64,000 bases of DNA from Lunularia cruciata (lineage: Eukaryota; Streptophyta; Marchantiopsida; Lunulariales; Lunulariaceae): assembly GCA_948567375.1 (NCBI GenBank), contig OX419756.1, positions 7,259,001 to 7,323,000 of the forward strand, read 5' to 3'. Below, in pieces: positions 47,515 to 60,656 of the stretch (position 1 is its first letter; each line of letters begins with the position of its first letter). Under the pieces are notes generated by a model. It saw only the letters and a program-made list of their open reading frames with translations, was not told the DNA's origin and did no database searches. A program made the position numbers and the translations under genes.

Positions 47515-48309
47515 TGTGACAACCCGGAAAATATCACTTTTGCAGTGATCGGGTAAGTAAAGTTCATTCTGGTGGAGATACGAGTCAGAATTGGCCAAAT
47601 ACAAAGTCAAACAGTAACAATGTTGTTCTTCTTGGTTGCATCTTTAATCTCTCAAGTAGAAACCACACCTAGAAGAGAGTAACAAGCACTGACTCACAAT
47701 CTTGTCACAAAGTAACACTCCTTAATCACAACACCTTCAATTCTTTCCAAACAATCTTGATTGTGATGATTCAGGCTCTCCTAAAAATGGCACTTAATTG
47801 CAAAATGACTTCGTCTCAGAATTGTGTTCTACCCCTCCACTGAAGGCACAACTTCCTCAATCAAAATTGCTTCACATCAACTTTGCGCTGCACTCACAAA
47901 TGCAAAATACTACCAACACTACAATTCCTCTCAAATCTGTCAAGGCATTGCTCCAATTGCACTTCACTTAGGATCCAACACATAGAGTAAAGATCAAGGC
48001 TGCAAAATCCAACATCCAATGAGCACATTGATTTGCACTTCGAATTTCTTCACACACTCACAAACCCAAACACAAAGTTGATACTTAGAATCAAGCTCAA
48101 GTGACGAGCAATACTTCACAGCACTTTGGTTTATCTATTATCAGAAATAATGAGCACTGAACAACAATTTGCTACAAATGCCACTCTTAAATAGTGAAGC
48201 AATTGACAGTTCTAACGACTATACCGTTTCCTAACAACTCTTATAACTTGCAGATCCAAAATGACAATGCAACTCTTCATATCTACCTCTTCAAATCTCA
48301 ATTCTATTA

Positions 48310-50741
48310 CTAATCCGATCCGATGTCTACTTCTTCCTTGGCTTTCAAACCTAAACCCAAAGTAACTTCACTCACTACTACTCTATCCTCGGGTTTCACA
48401 ACTCCTAATTCCTTTACCAAATCTAGCAGTTCTCTTTCTTGATCTGAAATTCCACTAATGGGTAATCTTTCTAACTCCTTATCTCTCGACCACTCTTCTC
48501 TAATACCTCCAATGGTAATTCCGAAGACATCAGCAATCCCACTTCATCTACTTTGGGTTTTGCTCTGACATCCTTCCGAAGTTCATCTATCTCTAATTTG
48601 ACTAAGTCTAATCTAATTGTGATATTGTCTTTTACTTCCAATATCTTCCTATCTACACAAGTTCTTAGACTGATCAACAAAGCATTCAAGTCTTTGTCCT
48701 TCACATTTCTCCTCCTTGTCTCCTACACCAACAACTTCAACTCGTGCAGCCTCGTCTCTTTGATGCACACATTGGCCTCTGTACTCAACATTGCATTCAT
48801 CTTGATCACGATCTCTTTTAATGGCTCCAATCTCATTTTCCTCTCCCGTTCTCAATCTGCAAGAAAATCTTCTCTGTACATTGCCAATTCTACTTCAAAC
48901 TTGGCTTTCACAGCCTCCTTCTCCTTCTCTTTCTACACAATCTTTTCCTCCTGATTGTGAAGTAACTCTCTCAACCTTTCTTCTTCTCTATACCGCACTG
49001 TCAACTCTCCTTGCCTCAACTACTGCTTCTCCTCTACACTCTCCATCACCCTATTGAGCTCTTATTCTTTCTCTGCTACTCTTGCCATAGCATGGATAAT
49101 TTCTAGTCTTGAATTAGCAAACTGTTGCTTCAATATTTCATATTCAGCAATTTGTCTTTCCCTTGCTATGACACTCTGCTCTATCAGCTCCTCCCGATTC
49201 CTTGCTTCTCTCCTCAAATTCTCAATCGTTTGATTTTGCACTACTGCATCTACTTGTAGTACTTCCCTTTCCTCCTCACCTTGGATTATACCCTTCTTCA
49301 ATTCCAAGTTCTCTTCTTCTTATCGTGCTAACACCTGCAACATAGTCTTCACCTCTGGACACTTCGATTGCATCTCTTTCTTCTTGTGTTCTAACTTCAC
49401 CAATAAGGGGCACATAACCTCCCACAGGTACTTGACTCCTTCACTTGGAGTTACCTTGACTTGCAGAGTGATCTCCTTCTTCACCTCTTCTTCACTCGAC
49501 ACTTGCCTTTTGAGTTGCAATTGCCATATAAGAATGGATGCTTGACTCCCTGAACTTTCATTCTCCTCTTCTCTTACCTTACTCAGCCCTGCTTCACACT
49601 TCACCTTTTGCTTGGAACAAACTCCTTGTTGAATGGTAACTTTCCTTTCTTCCTACTCTAGCACTTTGTCTTCCAACTTCAAGTTACCTTTCTCCTCCAT
49701 CTCCATTGTGGCTTTTTCTTCCTTGGGTACCATTGTCATCTCCCCTCCATCGTCATTGTCACTACTTGTGTCTCCACTTTGCAGTGTGAGCTCAGGTTCT
49801 TCATCTCTTTCAGAGTCTTCGGACTTGCACTCGGCTTTGCCCTCCGATTCTTCCTCGGACGATGCAATTTCCACCATACCTTTCCTCGGGTTTACTCTTC
49901 TAGTCCTTTGAGGTCTTACTTTATCAATGTCTTCTCCTCTCCTTGTCAACTCCTCTTCTTCAACTTTGAAGTACTCACGTCCAACTGCACATTCTTCTCC
50001 GTCTGCGCATAGTACTCATCGCTGCTCTTGATCTGAAGAATGTATTGCTGTTCCTTTACGTCAACATCCTTTCTTAAGTTGGGATGGAAATGCGACACCA
50101 TCCTGTTGCACTTTGCCGCATTAAGCAAGTTCAGCTCCGGATAGAAAATGAGCTGCAAATGGCATAATGTAATGTGGAGGTGATTTATCCCACAAATTCC
50201 ACGCCATCTATCTTGTTTGCCGATGAAAACACTTCACCCAATTAATCGGCTCTCTTGCAAACATCTTATGGAAGAACACTGCTTGGTGCTTCATCACATA
50301 AGTCGTTCTCTTTGGCTTCAAGATTGCCATTAGAGCACTCATGATCCCTTGCTTGACAGGATCCCTATAACTCTCTACTTTGTAACCATTCTTTGTGCGC
50401 TTCAAAAAGAAAGCATCTCTCACCTCCTGGGTTTCTTCTGCTACTTCTCCCTTCCCCAAGAACATAGCACCATGCTCCACGCCTGCTTCTCTTCCGAGTA
50501 CTAACCTCCAATCCGACTCCGTCCAACGAGCCGGATTACCTTTCTTCCCCTCTTCCTTGGGGCCATCGAGACATCTACTCTTGATTATCTCAATCATGAA
50601 CCTTGGAAAGCTTACATTCCAGTTCCACGCCAAGAATGTGATCCAAAGTCTGCTCAAGACTTCAATTCTTGCAATCACATCTAACCTTCAAATCGCATGA
50701 TTTCTCACTGCAAATTCAGAGTTCTTCTTCCCTCCTCCCAT
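48310..50741 (-). pseudogene. LTR-encoded coiled-coil protein, lower copy
   Basis: The frame starts ATG at 50,741 (MGGGKKNSEFAVRNHAI) and ends EEVDIGSD-TAG at 48,310, about 810 codons. Parts in order: a globular N-terminal domain (LWITFLAWNWN, WTESDWRLVLGREA, TTYVMKHQAVFFHKM, INWVKCFH); a short region HFHPNLRKDVDVKEQQYILQ; an acidic linker (about 49,650-49,950, PELTLQSGDTSSDNDDGGE); YLWEVMCPLLVKLEHKKKEM; and a long coiled coil (49,300-48,310). Breaks: TGA after HAI, TAG after HRQTR with a frame change, a TAA in VLAR-EEEN, and several Gln-to-stop changes. It lies wholly inside the LTR, in the pol orientation. Pattern resembles plant-transposon accessory proteins, but I cannot name the family. 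Confidence 0.75.
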
Positions 50742-50922
50742 CTTTCTCTCTTCTTCTTTGGGCTGGGAACTATTCTTTCTACTGATTCCCGGATTAGCTC
50801 TCTCAAATTCTCCTCTACACACCAATGTGTCTTAGACTCTACTTCCCTTCCCATGATCTCCTACAAGACAACTTCTTAACAGCAAGGGAAAATTGATTGT
50901 CATCACTTTGTCTTAAGCCTGA

Positions 50923-50930
50923 TTTTTATA
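50923..50930 (-). promoter_or_regulatory. TATA box in the 3' LTR
   Basis: The sense strand reads CTATAAAAATC, about 180 nt upstream of the LTR reading-frame ATG. The same motif is at 60,649-60,656 in the other LTR. Transcription from here would place the reading frame in the transcript, ahead of the primer site. Confidence 0.65.
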
Positions 50931-51316
50931 GAGTTGCGCCTTCTTTGTCTCTCTTCAATTCAAATTTCTACCAAGAAATCACACCTCTTGCATGCTCCCG
51001 TCACTGTCAAGTGTCCTTCACGCATATGACCGCCATTTTTGAACGGTCCCTTCTTGAATCTCTTGCCCCGAAGGAAAGTTGTTACACTGTCCTGGCCTTG
51101 GGTTGAGCACCCCCGATACAAAGACTCCTTACTTTGGGTTGTATGCTGATAGGGCAATTCTGAGTACTTTGCCTTGTGACCCAAAGCCACGTTACCTTGG
51201 GTTTCATCCCGAGGACACTTTTCTTTGCCTTCTTTGGCCATACAGGTGTAATTCGCCTTCTCTATACACTTCTTCTTCCACATTTTGAAAAAAAACAAAA
51301 AAATGTGGGTACCACA

Positions 51317-51329
51317 CACCCCCTCCCTC
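51317..51329 (-). promoter_or_regulatory. Polypurine tract of the large element
   Basis: The sense strand reads GAGGGAGGGGGTG immediately before the 3' LTR. The integrase stop TGA (51,328-51,330) overlaps its first bases. Confidence 0.9.
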
Positions 51330-52475
51330 AAATGTGAACATCCCTACGAACATAGACTTCGGGTGTCTTAAAGACTTCCGAATCTATGGTCCAATATCTT
51401 TGAACTCTCCACCCATTTACTGGAGTGGCAAAAGGATTGCCTTCCAGGTCTGCAAGTTGAATAGACCCATTTTCATAAAGATGAAGAACTCAATAAGGCC
51501 CCATCTATCTCAAATGCAACTGGCCTAGGAACAATATTTGGTGATTGATGTATAACAAAACCAAATCTCCTTTGTGCATAGCCACAAGCTTATTGTGCCT
51601 GACTTTCCTTTGCTCTTGTACTTCTTTTGGGGTTTGCATTGCATCATCTCTTTTCTCTTCTAACCACATGAGTTGATGGATCCGAAGATCCTGGCTTTCT
51701 TCCTCTGGCAATTGTTCTTTGCAAAGAATCTGATATGTCGGTACTTCAAATTCAACTGGTAGTATGGGATGCAAGCCGTATGTCAAGAAGTATGGAATTT
51801 TTTTGGTTGTAATCTTTTCTGTAATCTATATGCCCACAACATGGCTGGTAATTTTGTATCCCAATCATAGGCATAATTGACAGTCACCTTATTCAAAATT
51901 TTGCAAAGTAACCCATTCGCCTTTTCTGTTAAGCCATTTGCTTTTGGGTTATAAGGAGTTGTCTTCCGATGTTTAATCTGGAAGTACTTGGTTAATGCCT
52001 CCATCATAGAGTTCAAAAAATGTGTCCCTCTATCAATGACCAATTCCAGAGGACACCCATATCGAGAGATAATGTTTCGAAAGAAAAATTTTGCCACAGT
52101 TTTGGCATCATCTCTACTAGTTGCTTCAGCTTCGACCATCTTGGTAGCATAGTCAGTGCAAACCAAAATGTTTCTCTCCTTGTGACTTGGGTCATTGGTT
52201 GAATGAGACCCATAAAATCAATTCTCCATTTCTCAAATGAGGCCAATGGCAAAATTGGTCTCAAAGGCCATTGAGAAGTAGCCATTGGCTTCCCCGTTCT
52301 CTGACAAGCATCACAGCTTTGAATATGAGCATGCGTGTCTTTGTACATCATAGGCCACCAATACCCCGAGGAAAGAATCTTCTTTATAGTATTCTTCAAA
52401 GCATAGTGTCCTCCCAATGCTTTGGAGTGTAAAGACTCAATTACACCTCCAACTTCGTATGACTCCAAGCATCAC
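51328..52475 (-). pseudogene. Integrase of the large element
   Basis: The zinc region HSKALGGHYALKNTIKK with QSCDACQRTG (52,013-52,468) is followed by KWRIDFMGLI, a frameshift, then the core at 51,783-52,166: MVCTDYATKMVEAEA, LVIDRGTHFLNSM and KANGLTEKANGLL supply the DDE residues. The C-terminal part (51,505-51,786) includes MTYGLHPILPVEFEVP and HNKLVAMHKGDLVLLY. A TAG interrupts the LHLR-MGPY region near 51,503, and the tail ends at 51,328. No chromodomain is present. Confidence 0.88.
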
Positions 52476-54060
52476 CGAAGTACTTTGTCTTCGCCCATCT
52501 TGAATAAAATGTTGTGTTTTAGCTGATACGGCCCCATTTTCCTAAGAAAGACTGCCCTCTGCTCCGGGTCCAGCCCTTTCGGACAATGGAGAGTATGCAG
52601 ATAATGATATTCGGCTGCATACCTTGTACTTTGCATTGTTATTAATTGATATAATTCTTCATCAAGGAACCGATTGTCAATTTCCAACTCTTGGTCTTGA
52701 GTTTCTAACCTGAACAGGAAGTCCGCATTCAAATGTGAAGCTCTCTTCCTTACTTGCACAGTATATGTCTTCCTTACTTGCACAATATATGTGAATTCTT
52801 GTTACAACAAGATCCATCTTGCAATTCACCCGAACAAATCTGCCTTCTTGACCCAATGTTGCAATGCATAATGGTCAACATAGAAGACAAACTCATATCC
52901 TAGCAGGTAGTGATAAAATTTCTTGCAGGCATACACCATTCTCAATGCTTCTCTTTCAATTGTTCTTTTTAGAAACGAAAAGTTGTCTGCTGGCATAATA
53001 CACCGGGTAGTCCTTCTTCTTGTCCTTCTGACTTAAGACGACTCCGATGGCCATGGACAAAGTGTCCACATATACATGAAAAGGGATGTCCCAATTTGGG
53101 GCCCTAGAAATTGGTACTTCCACCAGTTTCTTCTTCAACACCTGGAAAGCTTCTTCTTGACCTGCTTCCCATAGGTAGTCTTCTAATTTCTTTAGAAGCT
53201 TTGTAAGGGGTGCAACAAGCACTGTATAGTTTGAAACAAAGCGTATGTAGTATTCGACATGTCCCAAGAAGGCTCTCAGCTCCTGGATGTTCTTTGGGGA
53301 TTCCAAAGCTGAGATTACTTTAACCTTCTTGACATTGACTTCAATACATCAGCTTGACACCCGATGCCCCAGAAGAATTCCCTCCTTCATTGCAAAGAAG
53401 CATTTCTTTGGGTGTAATGACAAACTGGCAAAATGACACCTTTCAAAAGTTTTGCAAAGGTAATCCAAATGTACATCTCTTTGCCCAAACACACAAAAAA
53501 TCATCAATGAACACTTCCACAAATTTGCACGGGAAATCCTTGAAGATTGAATTCATCATCTGTTGGAAAGTAGCGGGAGCACTACACAATCCAAAGGGCA
53601 TTTGATTGTAAGCAAAAGTGCCCCAATCGGTCGTGAATGTAGTTTTATCCTTGTCCTCTTCTTGAATGGATACTTGATTGTACCTTGAGAATCCATCAAG
53701 AAAACTATAACAAGGGTGACTAACTACTTGGTCCAAAATTGTATCGGTAAAAGGCAAGGGATGATGATCCTTCCTTGTGACTGCATTCAACTTATTGAAG
53801 TCTTGGCACACTTGGATCTTCCCTATTTTCTTCTTTGGGACAATGACAATGGGGGAGACCTCAATGCTTAAGACAAGGAAGATGATTCTGGCCCCTAAGT
53901 ACTTGTCAATTTCATCTTTCACCAAAAAGGAGTACCTCGGGTTCAAATGGTATTGTCTCTGCCAAACCGGAACTACACCTTCAACCAGATCAATCCGGTG
54001 TTCTCCAAATTCTTGTGGACTACCCGACATTTGATTGATAGACCAGGCAAATACATCCTA
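52475..54060 (-). pseudogene. Reverse transcriptase and RNase H of the large element
   Basis: RT at 53,443-54,030: EHRIDLVEGVVPVWQRQY, IVIVPKKKIGKIQVCQDFNK, YSFLDGFSRYNQVSIQEEDK, WGTFAYNQMPFGLCSAPATF, and the catalytic VEVFIDDFLCV. A frameshift occurs just after FIDDF (about 53,490). RNase H and connection at 52,956-53,306 (LRAFLGHVEYYIRF, FHVYVDTLSMAIGVVLSQKD) and 52,472-52,783 (SHLNADFLFRLE). Motifs are well preserved, which suggests a fairly recent loss of the frame. Confidence 0.9.
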
Positions 54061-55160
54061 GAATTCTATAAATAGGGTAGTGTATCCTGCCAACTCCTCC
54101 GAAGTGACTATCTTTGAAATTTTTAAAATTTTCCCTTCAGTCAAAACAACATCTTGACAGTCATCAGGGTTGATGACTCCTTCAACATGGCTTACTTGGC
54201 TTAACCCAAGGCGAGTTGCCATCAAACCCCCTTCTTCCAAGTCAGGTTCACCCGGGGTGAGGTCATATGGATCTTTGTCTTTGACATCCACCTCGTAGCA
54301 TTCCAAGTAATTTACTTCGACTTTGTCTTTGGATTCGTCTAAGGACAAAGATGATGAGTCTTTGAATTTGTCCTCACCTTCTAACAAACTAGTTTCCCTG
54401 AGATGGGGAACCTTTGTCCAACTCACAGTCACCACCTTCTGGTCTTCGGATGAAATGTCCTTGAACCGGAGCTTCTACTAGTGCCAATCCACCACAACTT
54501 GAGCATTGTACAACTAGGGTCTTCCAATCAACAGAGGATAACCAATCTTGGTCACTGGTCGCAACACAATGTAGTTCAACTTGAAGGGCACCCCTCCAAT
54601 GATTGTGGTAATGTTTGACAACATGCCCAAGGGCCATCTCTTGGTTTGGTCAGCAAATTTCAAGACTTGGGGTGTCGGCTCAAATGTATGATACCCCAGT
54701 CATTTTCTGCCCAAGACCGTGATGCGAACCTCTTGGCGATTTGCAATATCTTTGGTCATGACATTCACACCGGAACCCAAATCAATGGGTATCAATGTGA
54801 TCATGCACCCTACAATCTCCGTGTTGACCTTGGGAGATCCCAGATCTTCTTGCTCAATATGATATATAGTGGGCAGGTCTTTCTTTGACATCAACCTTAC
54901 TTTCTTGAGGGCTGAATTCAGCTGCCTCTTGTACAGCTTGTTGTCTTCCCACAATTGCTTAAATGTGATGTTGGCATTTGTGGCTGCCAAATCCGCTACA
55001 ATGTCATATTGGAGTACTCCTCCCAGTTTGACCATCTTTGCCTTTGGCTTTGGGTTCAAAGTCTCTCCATGTTTGATCTTGACTTCAAGATGCTTCAAAA
55101 TGGTGACGGGATTGCTAGTGGTCTTGACCCGGGGTTCTTCCGGTTTGCCCACCTCGGCTT
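54060..55160 (-). pseudogene. Protease and linker of the large element
   Basis: The frame at 54,700-55,152 contains GGVLQYDIVADLAATNANI, a Lys-rich helical stretch and then CMITLIPIDLGSGVNVM. This is the Asp-Leu-Gly form of the protease active site seen in non-chromovirus plant gypsy elements. The linker to RT (54,058-54,435) is acidic (ESKDKVEVNYLECYEVDVKD) and ends at a stop before DVFAWSINQM. Confidence 0.8.
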
Positions 55161-55182
55161 GGATCAGACCCTTTACTTCAGA

Positions 55183-57441
55183 TCAGATGTCCACTAGAAA
55201 AACTAGAGGCTTTGTCTTCGTCTCCTCCTCCAACCTCATTTCCCGAGTTTTGAGTATTGCTTCCTTGAGTTCTTTGTGCAAGGCTTTAGCTTTGGCTTTA
55301 GCAAGGATCTTTTCCTCCTTGGCAAAAAGAATTGCCTTTGGACACAATCTCTTTGCCTTTCTGGAAGATGACGAGGTCGTACTCAGCTCTTTGGGGTCAC
55401 GCTTCTTCTTACTTGTGCGTGTCTTAACCTTCAAAATTTCAAGGTCTGGCCATTCTCCTTCTGAGGCCAGACTACCTTCCTGAGGTCTCTCCTCCTCAAG
55501 TGTTATACAATTTACCATGGTGTCGCCCTTCGCCTGAAGCGCTGCACGCTCAGTGGGGGTCTATACATACTTTACAAGCGGCTTTGAGTTTGGTGGGTGA
55601 GGGCATTGGTTGCCCATATGACCCGATCCTTTGCAATTCCTGCACAGGAGAACATACCCGATTTGCCTTCTAAGCTCCGGACAGTTTGGAGACCAATGTC
55701 CCATCGAGCCACAATTGTAATATGCCTTGGGTGCAACATTTTCAGGTCAATTTTGGTTGCTCATCGGTGGTCTTCATGGAGGAGCATTGGAGTTATACTC
55801 CCTTGGTCCATACCTCGGACCTTGATACAATGTGCTTGCCTGAGGCTGTACCTCTTGTGTTTGGTACACCACCTCTTCTTCCTCTTTCTGGTTCCATCCC
55901 ACAACCCAATCAATCTGCTGCACCGGGAATGCATTACAAGTCAGGCCATGCGAACATGCATTCCATGTTTGCATGGCCTGACTTGCCACATGCGGTGCAC
56001 CATACATTGGATCTGCCAAATTCTAGGGGCTTCCTTCTGTCCTTAGCCCCAATCATATGGATCTTAAAATCTGAAAACTCCTTGATGAGGGCATCCAACT
56101 TAGTATCAGCCTTATGTACACTCTTTGTTGGGGAGTCACTGGTTTCTTACCCCCACATCTTTGTACTTGTCTTGGCTTTGATTCTTCTTTGGATTCCGAA
56201 GAAGAGCTTGAAGACATGGAGGATTCCTTCGAAGAAAGGGATGTATTGCAAGAAGCTCTCCTTCTGGGCTTCTTGCCTTTCTTCTCCCAATTTCTTTGAT
56301 TGCCGGCAGAATGAGAGTGAGCCGCCTCATAGTGGGTGACATGTTTGAGTACCTTGTCAAGGGAAGTTACGTTCCTCTCCCTCGCAAAGATCCAAATCTC
56401 TAGTGAAAGTCCTCCCAGGACCCAGGTAATGGCTTGGGCACCAGAGTAACCCACCACACCCAATTGCTTCGGGACTCAATTCAAGAGCGCCATGAACCGC
56501 TTAGAGTAGTTTCTCAACTTCTCCTTCTTACCTCAGTCTAAATTGTTGAGTGCCGCAAAGACACTCGTATTGTAATCAACTTCTTGGAATCAATCCAAGA
56601 AATTGTTTCTCAAGTCCTCCCAGTCTACTGATACAAACCCCTTTTGGGTTACATGGGTGTACCAACTCTGAGCTTTCTTTCAGAGCAAACTTGGGAAATG
56701 CATAGTTGATCTGTTGAGTCATGCTCCTTGTTAGCAAAGGAGATGACTTCAAATTCTTCAGTGAATTCATCGAGGTCTTTGTCTTGTTCTGTCCTCTTGT
56801 ACTTTGATAGGCATGTCGGGTGACAAGCAGCAAAGTCATTGTTTGATTTGATGGGATTGGCTGGGGTAAGTTTGAACTCGACGGAACCAAGGAGCTGGCT
56901 GGAATTGACACTGTGTTGATAGCCAAGAGTTCCAATTTGTCAAATTCAAGGTAGGGTCTTCTTTGAAAATTTCTTCTCTGAGGGTGGCGACTTCAACCCA
57001 TGTGGAAGAATCAGGCTCAACACCTTCAATGTGTTCTTCAAAATTCCTTTGAGACAATCAAGGAATCATTCGTAGAAGATGTTGACACTCTTCTTTTGTC
57101 AATGTCTATGTTGTCTTTTCTCAAAAAAAGTTCTTTTGAGATGCAACTTCCTTTAAAACCCTAGGGGAAGTCCGTGTATTGGGCCATAATGACTATGTTT
57201 GGCCGCTCAAGTCTTTCTTCTTCTTGGAAGAGGAGGATTCAAAGTAGCCTTGCCAACCACCTTCGCGTTTCTTTTGGTCAAGTTCTCGTAGGGCTTCTTG
57301 CACTTTGTGTAGGAGTTGAAAGTCCAACGCCTATTGTTTGGTTTTGTCAAAAGTGGCTTGGATCTTTAGACATTTGTCTTCTTCACAATGCAACGCTTGT
57401 CTTTGAACTCTCTCTTCCCGTTGTTCTCTCAATGCAGACAT
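55183..57441 (-). pseudogene. Gag of the large element, two zinc knuckles
   Basis: The start ATG at 57,439-57,441 (MSALREQRERERVQRQ) follows the primer site by about 65 nt. The frame is helical and charged (VQEALRELDQKKREGGWQGY), then broken. Later pieces are MSQRNFEEHIEGVEPDSSTW (57,057), GYSGAQAITWVLGG (about 56,440), a Ser-rich tract (about 56,210), and zinc knuckles at about 55,640-55,735: YYNCGSMGHWSPNC (first Cys lost) and CRNCKGSGHMGNQC (intact). A basic Lys/Ala helix (KEEKILAKAKAKALHKELKE) closes the region. Several frameshifts make it non-coding as it stands. Confidence 0.82.
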
Positions 57442-57505
57442 TCATATTGCTTTGATACCCAGTTTTGAATTTGGCTTTGTATTCTTCTACTTCTGAGATT
57501 TGTAT

Positions 57506-57522
57506 CCCCGGCAGTGGTGCCA
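57506..57522 (-). promoter_or_regulatory. Primer binding site, tRNA-Asp type
   Basis: The sense strand reads TGGCACCACTGCCGGGG, a near match to the tRNA-Asp primer site of plant Athila/Tat-like elements (TGGCGCCGTTGCCGGGG), seven bases inside the LTR. Confidence 0.85.
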
Positions 57523-58325
57523 AAAATTATGTCACAACTCGGCAAATATCACTTTTGCGGTAATCGGGTAAGTAAAGTTTGTTCCCGCAGAGATACAAGT
57601 CAAAATTGGTCAAATACAAAGTCAAACAGTAACAATGTAGTTCTTCTTGGTTGCGTCTTTAATCTCTCAAGTAGAAACCACAGCCAGAAGAGAGTAACAA
57701 GCATTGACTCGCAGTCTCGTCATGAAGTAACACTCCTTAATCACAACACCTTCAATTCTTTCCAAACAATCTTGATTGTGATGATTCAGGCTCTTCTAAA
57801 AATGGCACTTCATTGCAAAATGACTTCACCTCAGAAATTGTGTTCTACCCCTCCACTGAAGGCACAACTTCCTTGATCAAAATTGCTTCACATCAACTTC
57901 GTGCTGCACTCACAAATGCAAAATGCTACCAACACTACAATCCTTCTCAGGTCTGTCAAGGCATTGCTCCGATTGCACTTCACTTAGGATCCAACACACA
58001 AAGTAAAGATCAAGGCTGTGGAATCCAACATCCAACAAGCACATTGATTTGCACTTCAAATTTCTTCACACAGTCACAAACCCAAACACAAAGTTGATTC
58101 TTGGAATCAAGCTCAAGCGACAAGCACTGCTTCACAACACTTTGGTTTATCTATTCTCAGAAATAATGAGCACTGAACAACAATTTACTACAAATGCCAC
58201 TCTTAAATAGTGAAGCAATTGACAGTTCTAACAACTATACAGTTTCCTAACAACTCTTCTAACTTGCAGATCCAAAATGACAATGCACCTCTTCATATCT
58301 GCCTCTTCAAATCTCAATTTTGTTA

Positions 58326-60467
58326 CTAATCTGATCCGATGTCTACTTCTTCCTCGGCTTTCAAACCTGAACCCGAAGTAACTTCACTCACTACTACTCT
58401 ATCCTCGGGTTTCACAACTCCTAATTCTTTTACCAAATCTAACAGTTCTCTTTCCTTATCTGAAATTCCACTAGTGGGTAATCTTTCTAACTCCTTATCT
58501 CTTGACCCACTCTTCTCTAATACCTCCAATGGTAATTTGAAAGACATCTGCAATCGTACTTCATCTACTTTGGGTTTTGCTCTGACATCCTTCCGAAGTT
58601 TATCTATCTCTAATTTGACTAAGTCTAATCTGATTGTGATATTGTCTTCTACTTCTAATATCTTCCTATCTACACAAGTTCTTAGACTAATCAACAAAGC
58701 ATTCAAGTCTTTGTCCTTCGCATTTCTCCTCCTCGTCTCTTGCACCAACAACTTCAACTCGTGTAGCCTCGTCTCTTTGATGCACACACTAGCCTTTGTA
58801 CTAAGCATCCCATTCATCTTAATCACAATCTCTTTTAATGGGTCTAATCTCATTTTCCTCTCCCGTTCTTGGTCTGCAAGCCAATCTTCTTTATACATTG
58901 CCAATTCTACTTCAAACTTGGCTTTCATAGCCACCTTCTCCTTTTCTTTCTGCACAATGTTTTCCTCTTGATTGCGAAGTAACTCTCTCAACCTTTCTTC
59001 TTCTCTATACTGCATTGTCAACTCTCGTTGCCACAGCTGCTGCTTCTCCTCTACACTCTCCATCACCCTATCAAGCTCTTGTTCTTTCTTTGCTACTCTT
59101 GCCATAGCATGGATAATTTCTAGTCTTGAATCAACAAACTATTGCTTCAAGATTTCATATTCAGCAATTTGTCTTTCCCTTGCTACAACACTTTGCTCTA
59201 TTAGCTCCTCCCGATTCCTTGCTTCTCTCCTCAAATTCTCAATCATTCAATTTTGCACTATTGCATCTACTCAGAGTTCTTCCCTTTCCTCCTCACCTCG
59301 GATTATACCCTTCTTCAATTCCAAGTTCTCTTCTTCTAATCATGCTAACACCTACAACACAGTCTTCACCTCCGGACGCTTTGATTGCATCTCTTTCTTC
59401 TTGTGTTCTAACTTCACCAATAAGGGGCACACAACCTCCCGCAGGTACTCCACTCCTTCACTCGAAGTTATCTCAACTTGCGGAGTGATCTCCTTCTTCA
59501 CCTCTTCTTCACTCGACACTCGCCTTTTGAGTCATAGTCGCCGTATAGGAATAGATGCTTCACTCCCCAAACTTTCATTCTCCTCTTCTCTTACCTTACT
59601 TGGCCCCGCTTCACACTTTGCCTTTTGCCTGGAAGAAACTCCTCGTTGAATGGTAACTTTCCTTTCTTCATGCTTTGGCACTTTGTCTTCCAACTTCAAG
59701 TTACCTTTCTCCTCCATCTCCATTGAGGCTTTTTCTTCCTTGAGTACCAATGTCATCTCCCCTCCATTGCTGTTGTCACTACTCGCATCAGCATTGTTTC
59801 TTAAGTCGGGATGGAAATGCAACACCATCTTGTTGCGCTCCGTCGCATTGAGCAAGTTCAGCCCCAACTAAAAATGAGCTGCAAATAGCACAATGTAATG
59901 TGGAGGTGATTTATCCCGCAAATTCCACACCATCTATCTTGTTTTCCCATGAAAACACTTTGCCCAATTAATCGTCTCTCTTGCAAACATCTTATGGAAG
60001 AACACCGCTTGGTGCTTCATCACATAAGTTGTTCTCTCCGGCTTCAAGATTGCCATTAGAGCACTCATGATCCCTTGCTTGACAGGATCCTTGTAACTCT
60101 CTACTTTGTAACCATTCATCATGTGCTTCAAAGAGAAAGCATCTCTCACCTCTTGGGTTTCTTATGCTTCTTCTCCCTTCTCCAAGAACGTGGCACCATG
60201 CCCCGCACCTGCTTCTCTTCCGAGTACTAACCTCCAATCCGACTCTGTCCAACGAGCCGGATTACCTCTCTTCCCCTCTTCCTTGGGGCCATTGAGACAT
60301 CTACTCTCGATTATCTCAATCATGAACCCTAGAAAGCTTACATTCTAGTTCCACGCCAAGAATGTGATCCGAAGTCTGCTCAAGACTTCAATTCTTGCAA
60401 TCACATCTAACCTCTGAATCGCATGATTTCTTACTGCAAATTCAGAGTTCTTCTTCCCTCCTCCCAT
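58326..60467 (-). pseudogene. LTR-encoded coiled-coil protein, upper copy
   Basis: Starts MGGGKKNSEFAVRNHAIQ at 60,467 and ends EEEVDIGSD-TAG at 58,326, about 714 codons, with the linker deletion relative to the lower copy. The C-terminal 259 codons (58,326-59,105) are fully open: RVMESVEEKQQLWQREL, RLRELLRNQEENIVQKEKEK, LHELKLLVQETRRR, IRLDLVKLEIDKLRKDVRAK and ERLPTSGISDKERELLDL form an almost unbroken coiled coil with an acidic tail. Upstream breaks include TAG after FLAWN, a TAG in the EEA region, a TAG after KTR, a stop in IRRL-LKRR, and TAG in place of Gln in ILKQ-F. Most are single C-to-T type changes. The product, if restored in other copies, would be a long filament-forming or scaffold-like protein; its role is unknown. 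Confidence 0.78.
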
Positions 60468-60648
60468 CTTTCTCTCTTCCTCTCTGGGCTGGAGACTATT
60501 CTTTCTATTGATTCCCGGATTAGCTCTCTCAAATTATCCTCTACACACCAATGTGTCTTCGACTCTACTTCCGTTCCCACGATCTCTTGTAGGACAACTT
60601 CTTAATGGCAAGGGAAATTTGCTTTTTATCACTTTGTCTTTAGCCCAA

Positions 60649-60656
60649 TTTTTATA
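60649..60656 (-). promoter_or_regulatory. TATA box in the 5' LTR
   Basis: The sense strand reads CTATAAAAATTG, about 180 nt before the ATG at 60,467. It is conserved with 50,923-50,930. Confidence 0.65.

Larger units (their letters stand above)
47515..51316 (-). repeat. 3' LTR of the large element
   Basis: 3,802 bp, paired with 57,530-61,038. The two are highly similar along their length; the main difference is about 290 bp present here (about 49,770-50,060) and missing from the upper copy. In the sense direction: U3 with a TATA box, a long reading frame (50,741 to 48,310), then about 800 bp of non-coding sequence. Confidence 0.95.

Noticed and set aside
54869-55483. Plus-strand frame of 204 codons
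   Set aside because: It lies opposite the protease and Gag basic region of the large element, where the minus strand carries recognisable motifs.
58339-59649. Long plus-strand open frames (about 210 and 225 codons, Ser-rich) opposite the LTR protein
   Set aside because: They are antisense to the conserved coiled-coil frame. The Ser/Phe-rich text is what Glu/Lys/Arg-rich coding gives in reverse, and the homologous minus-strand frame shows the protein-level conservation.
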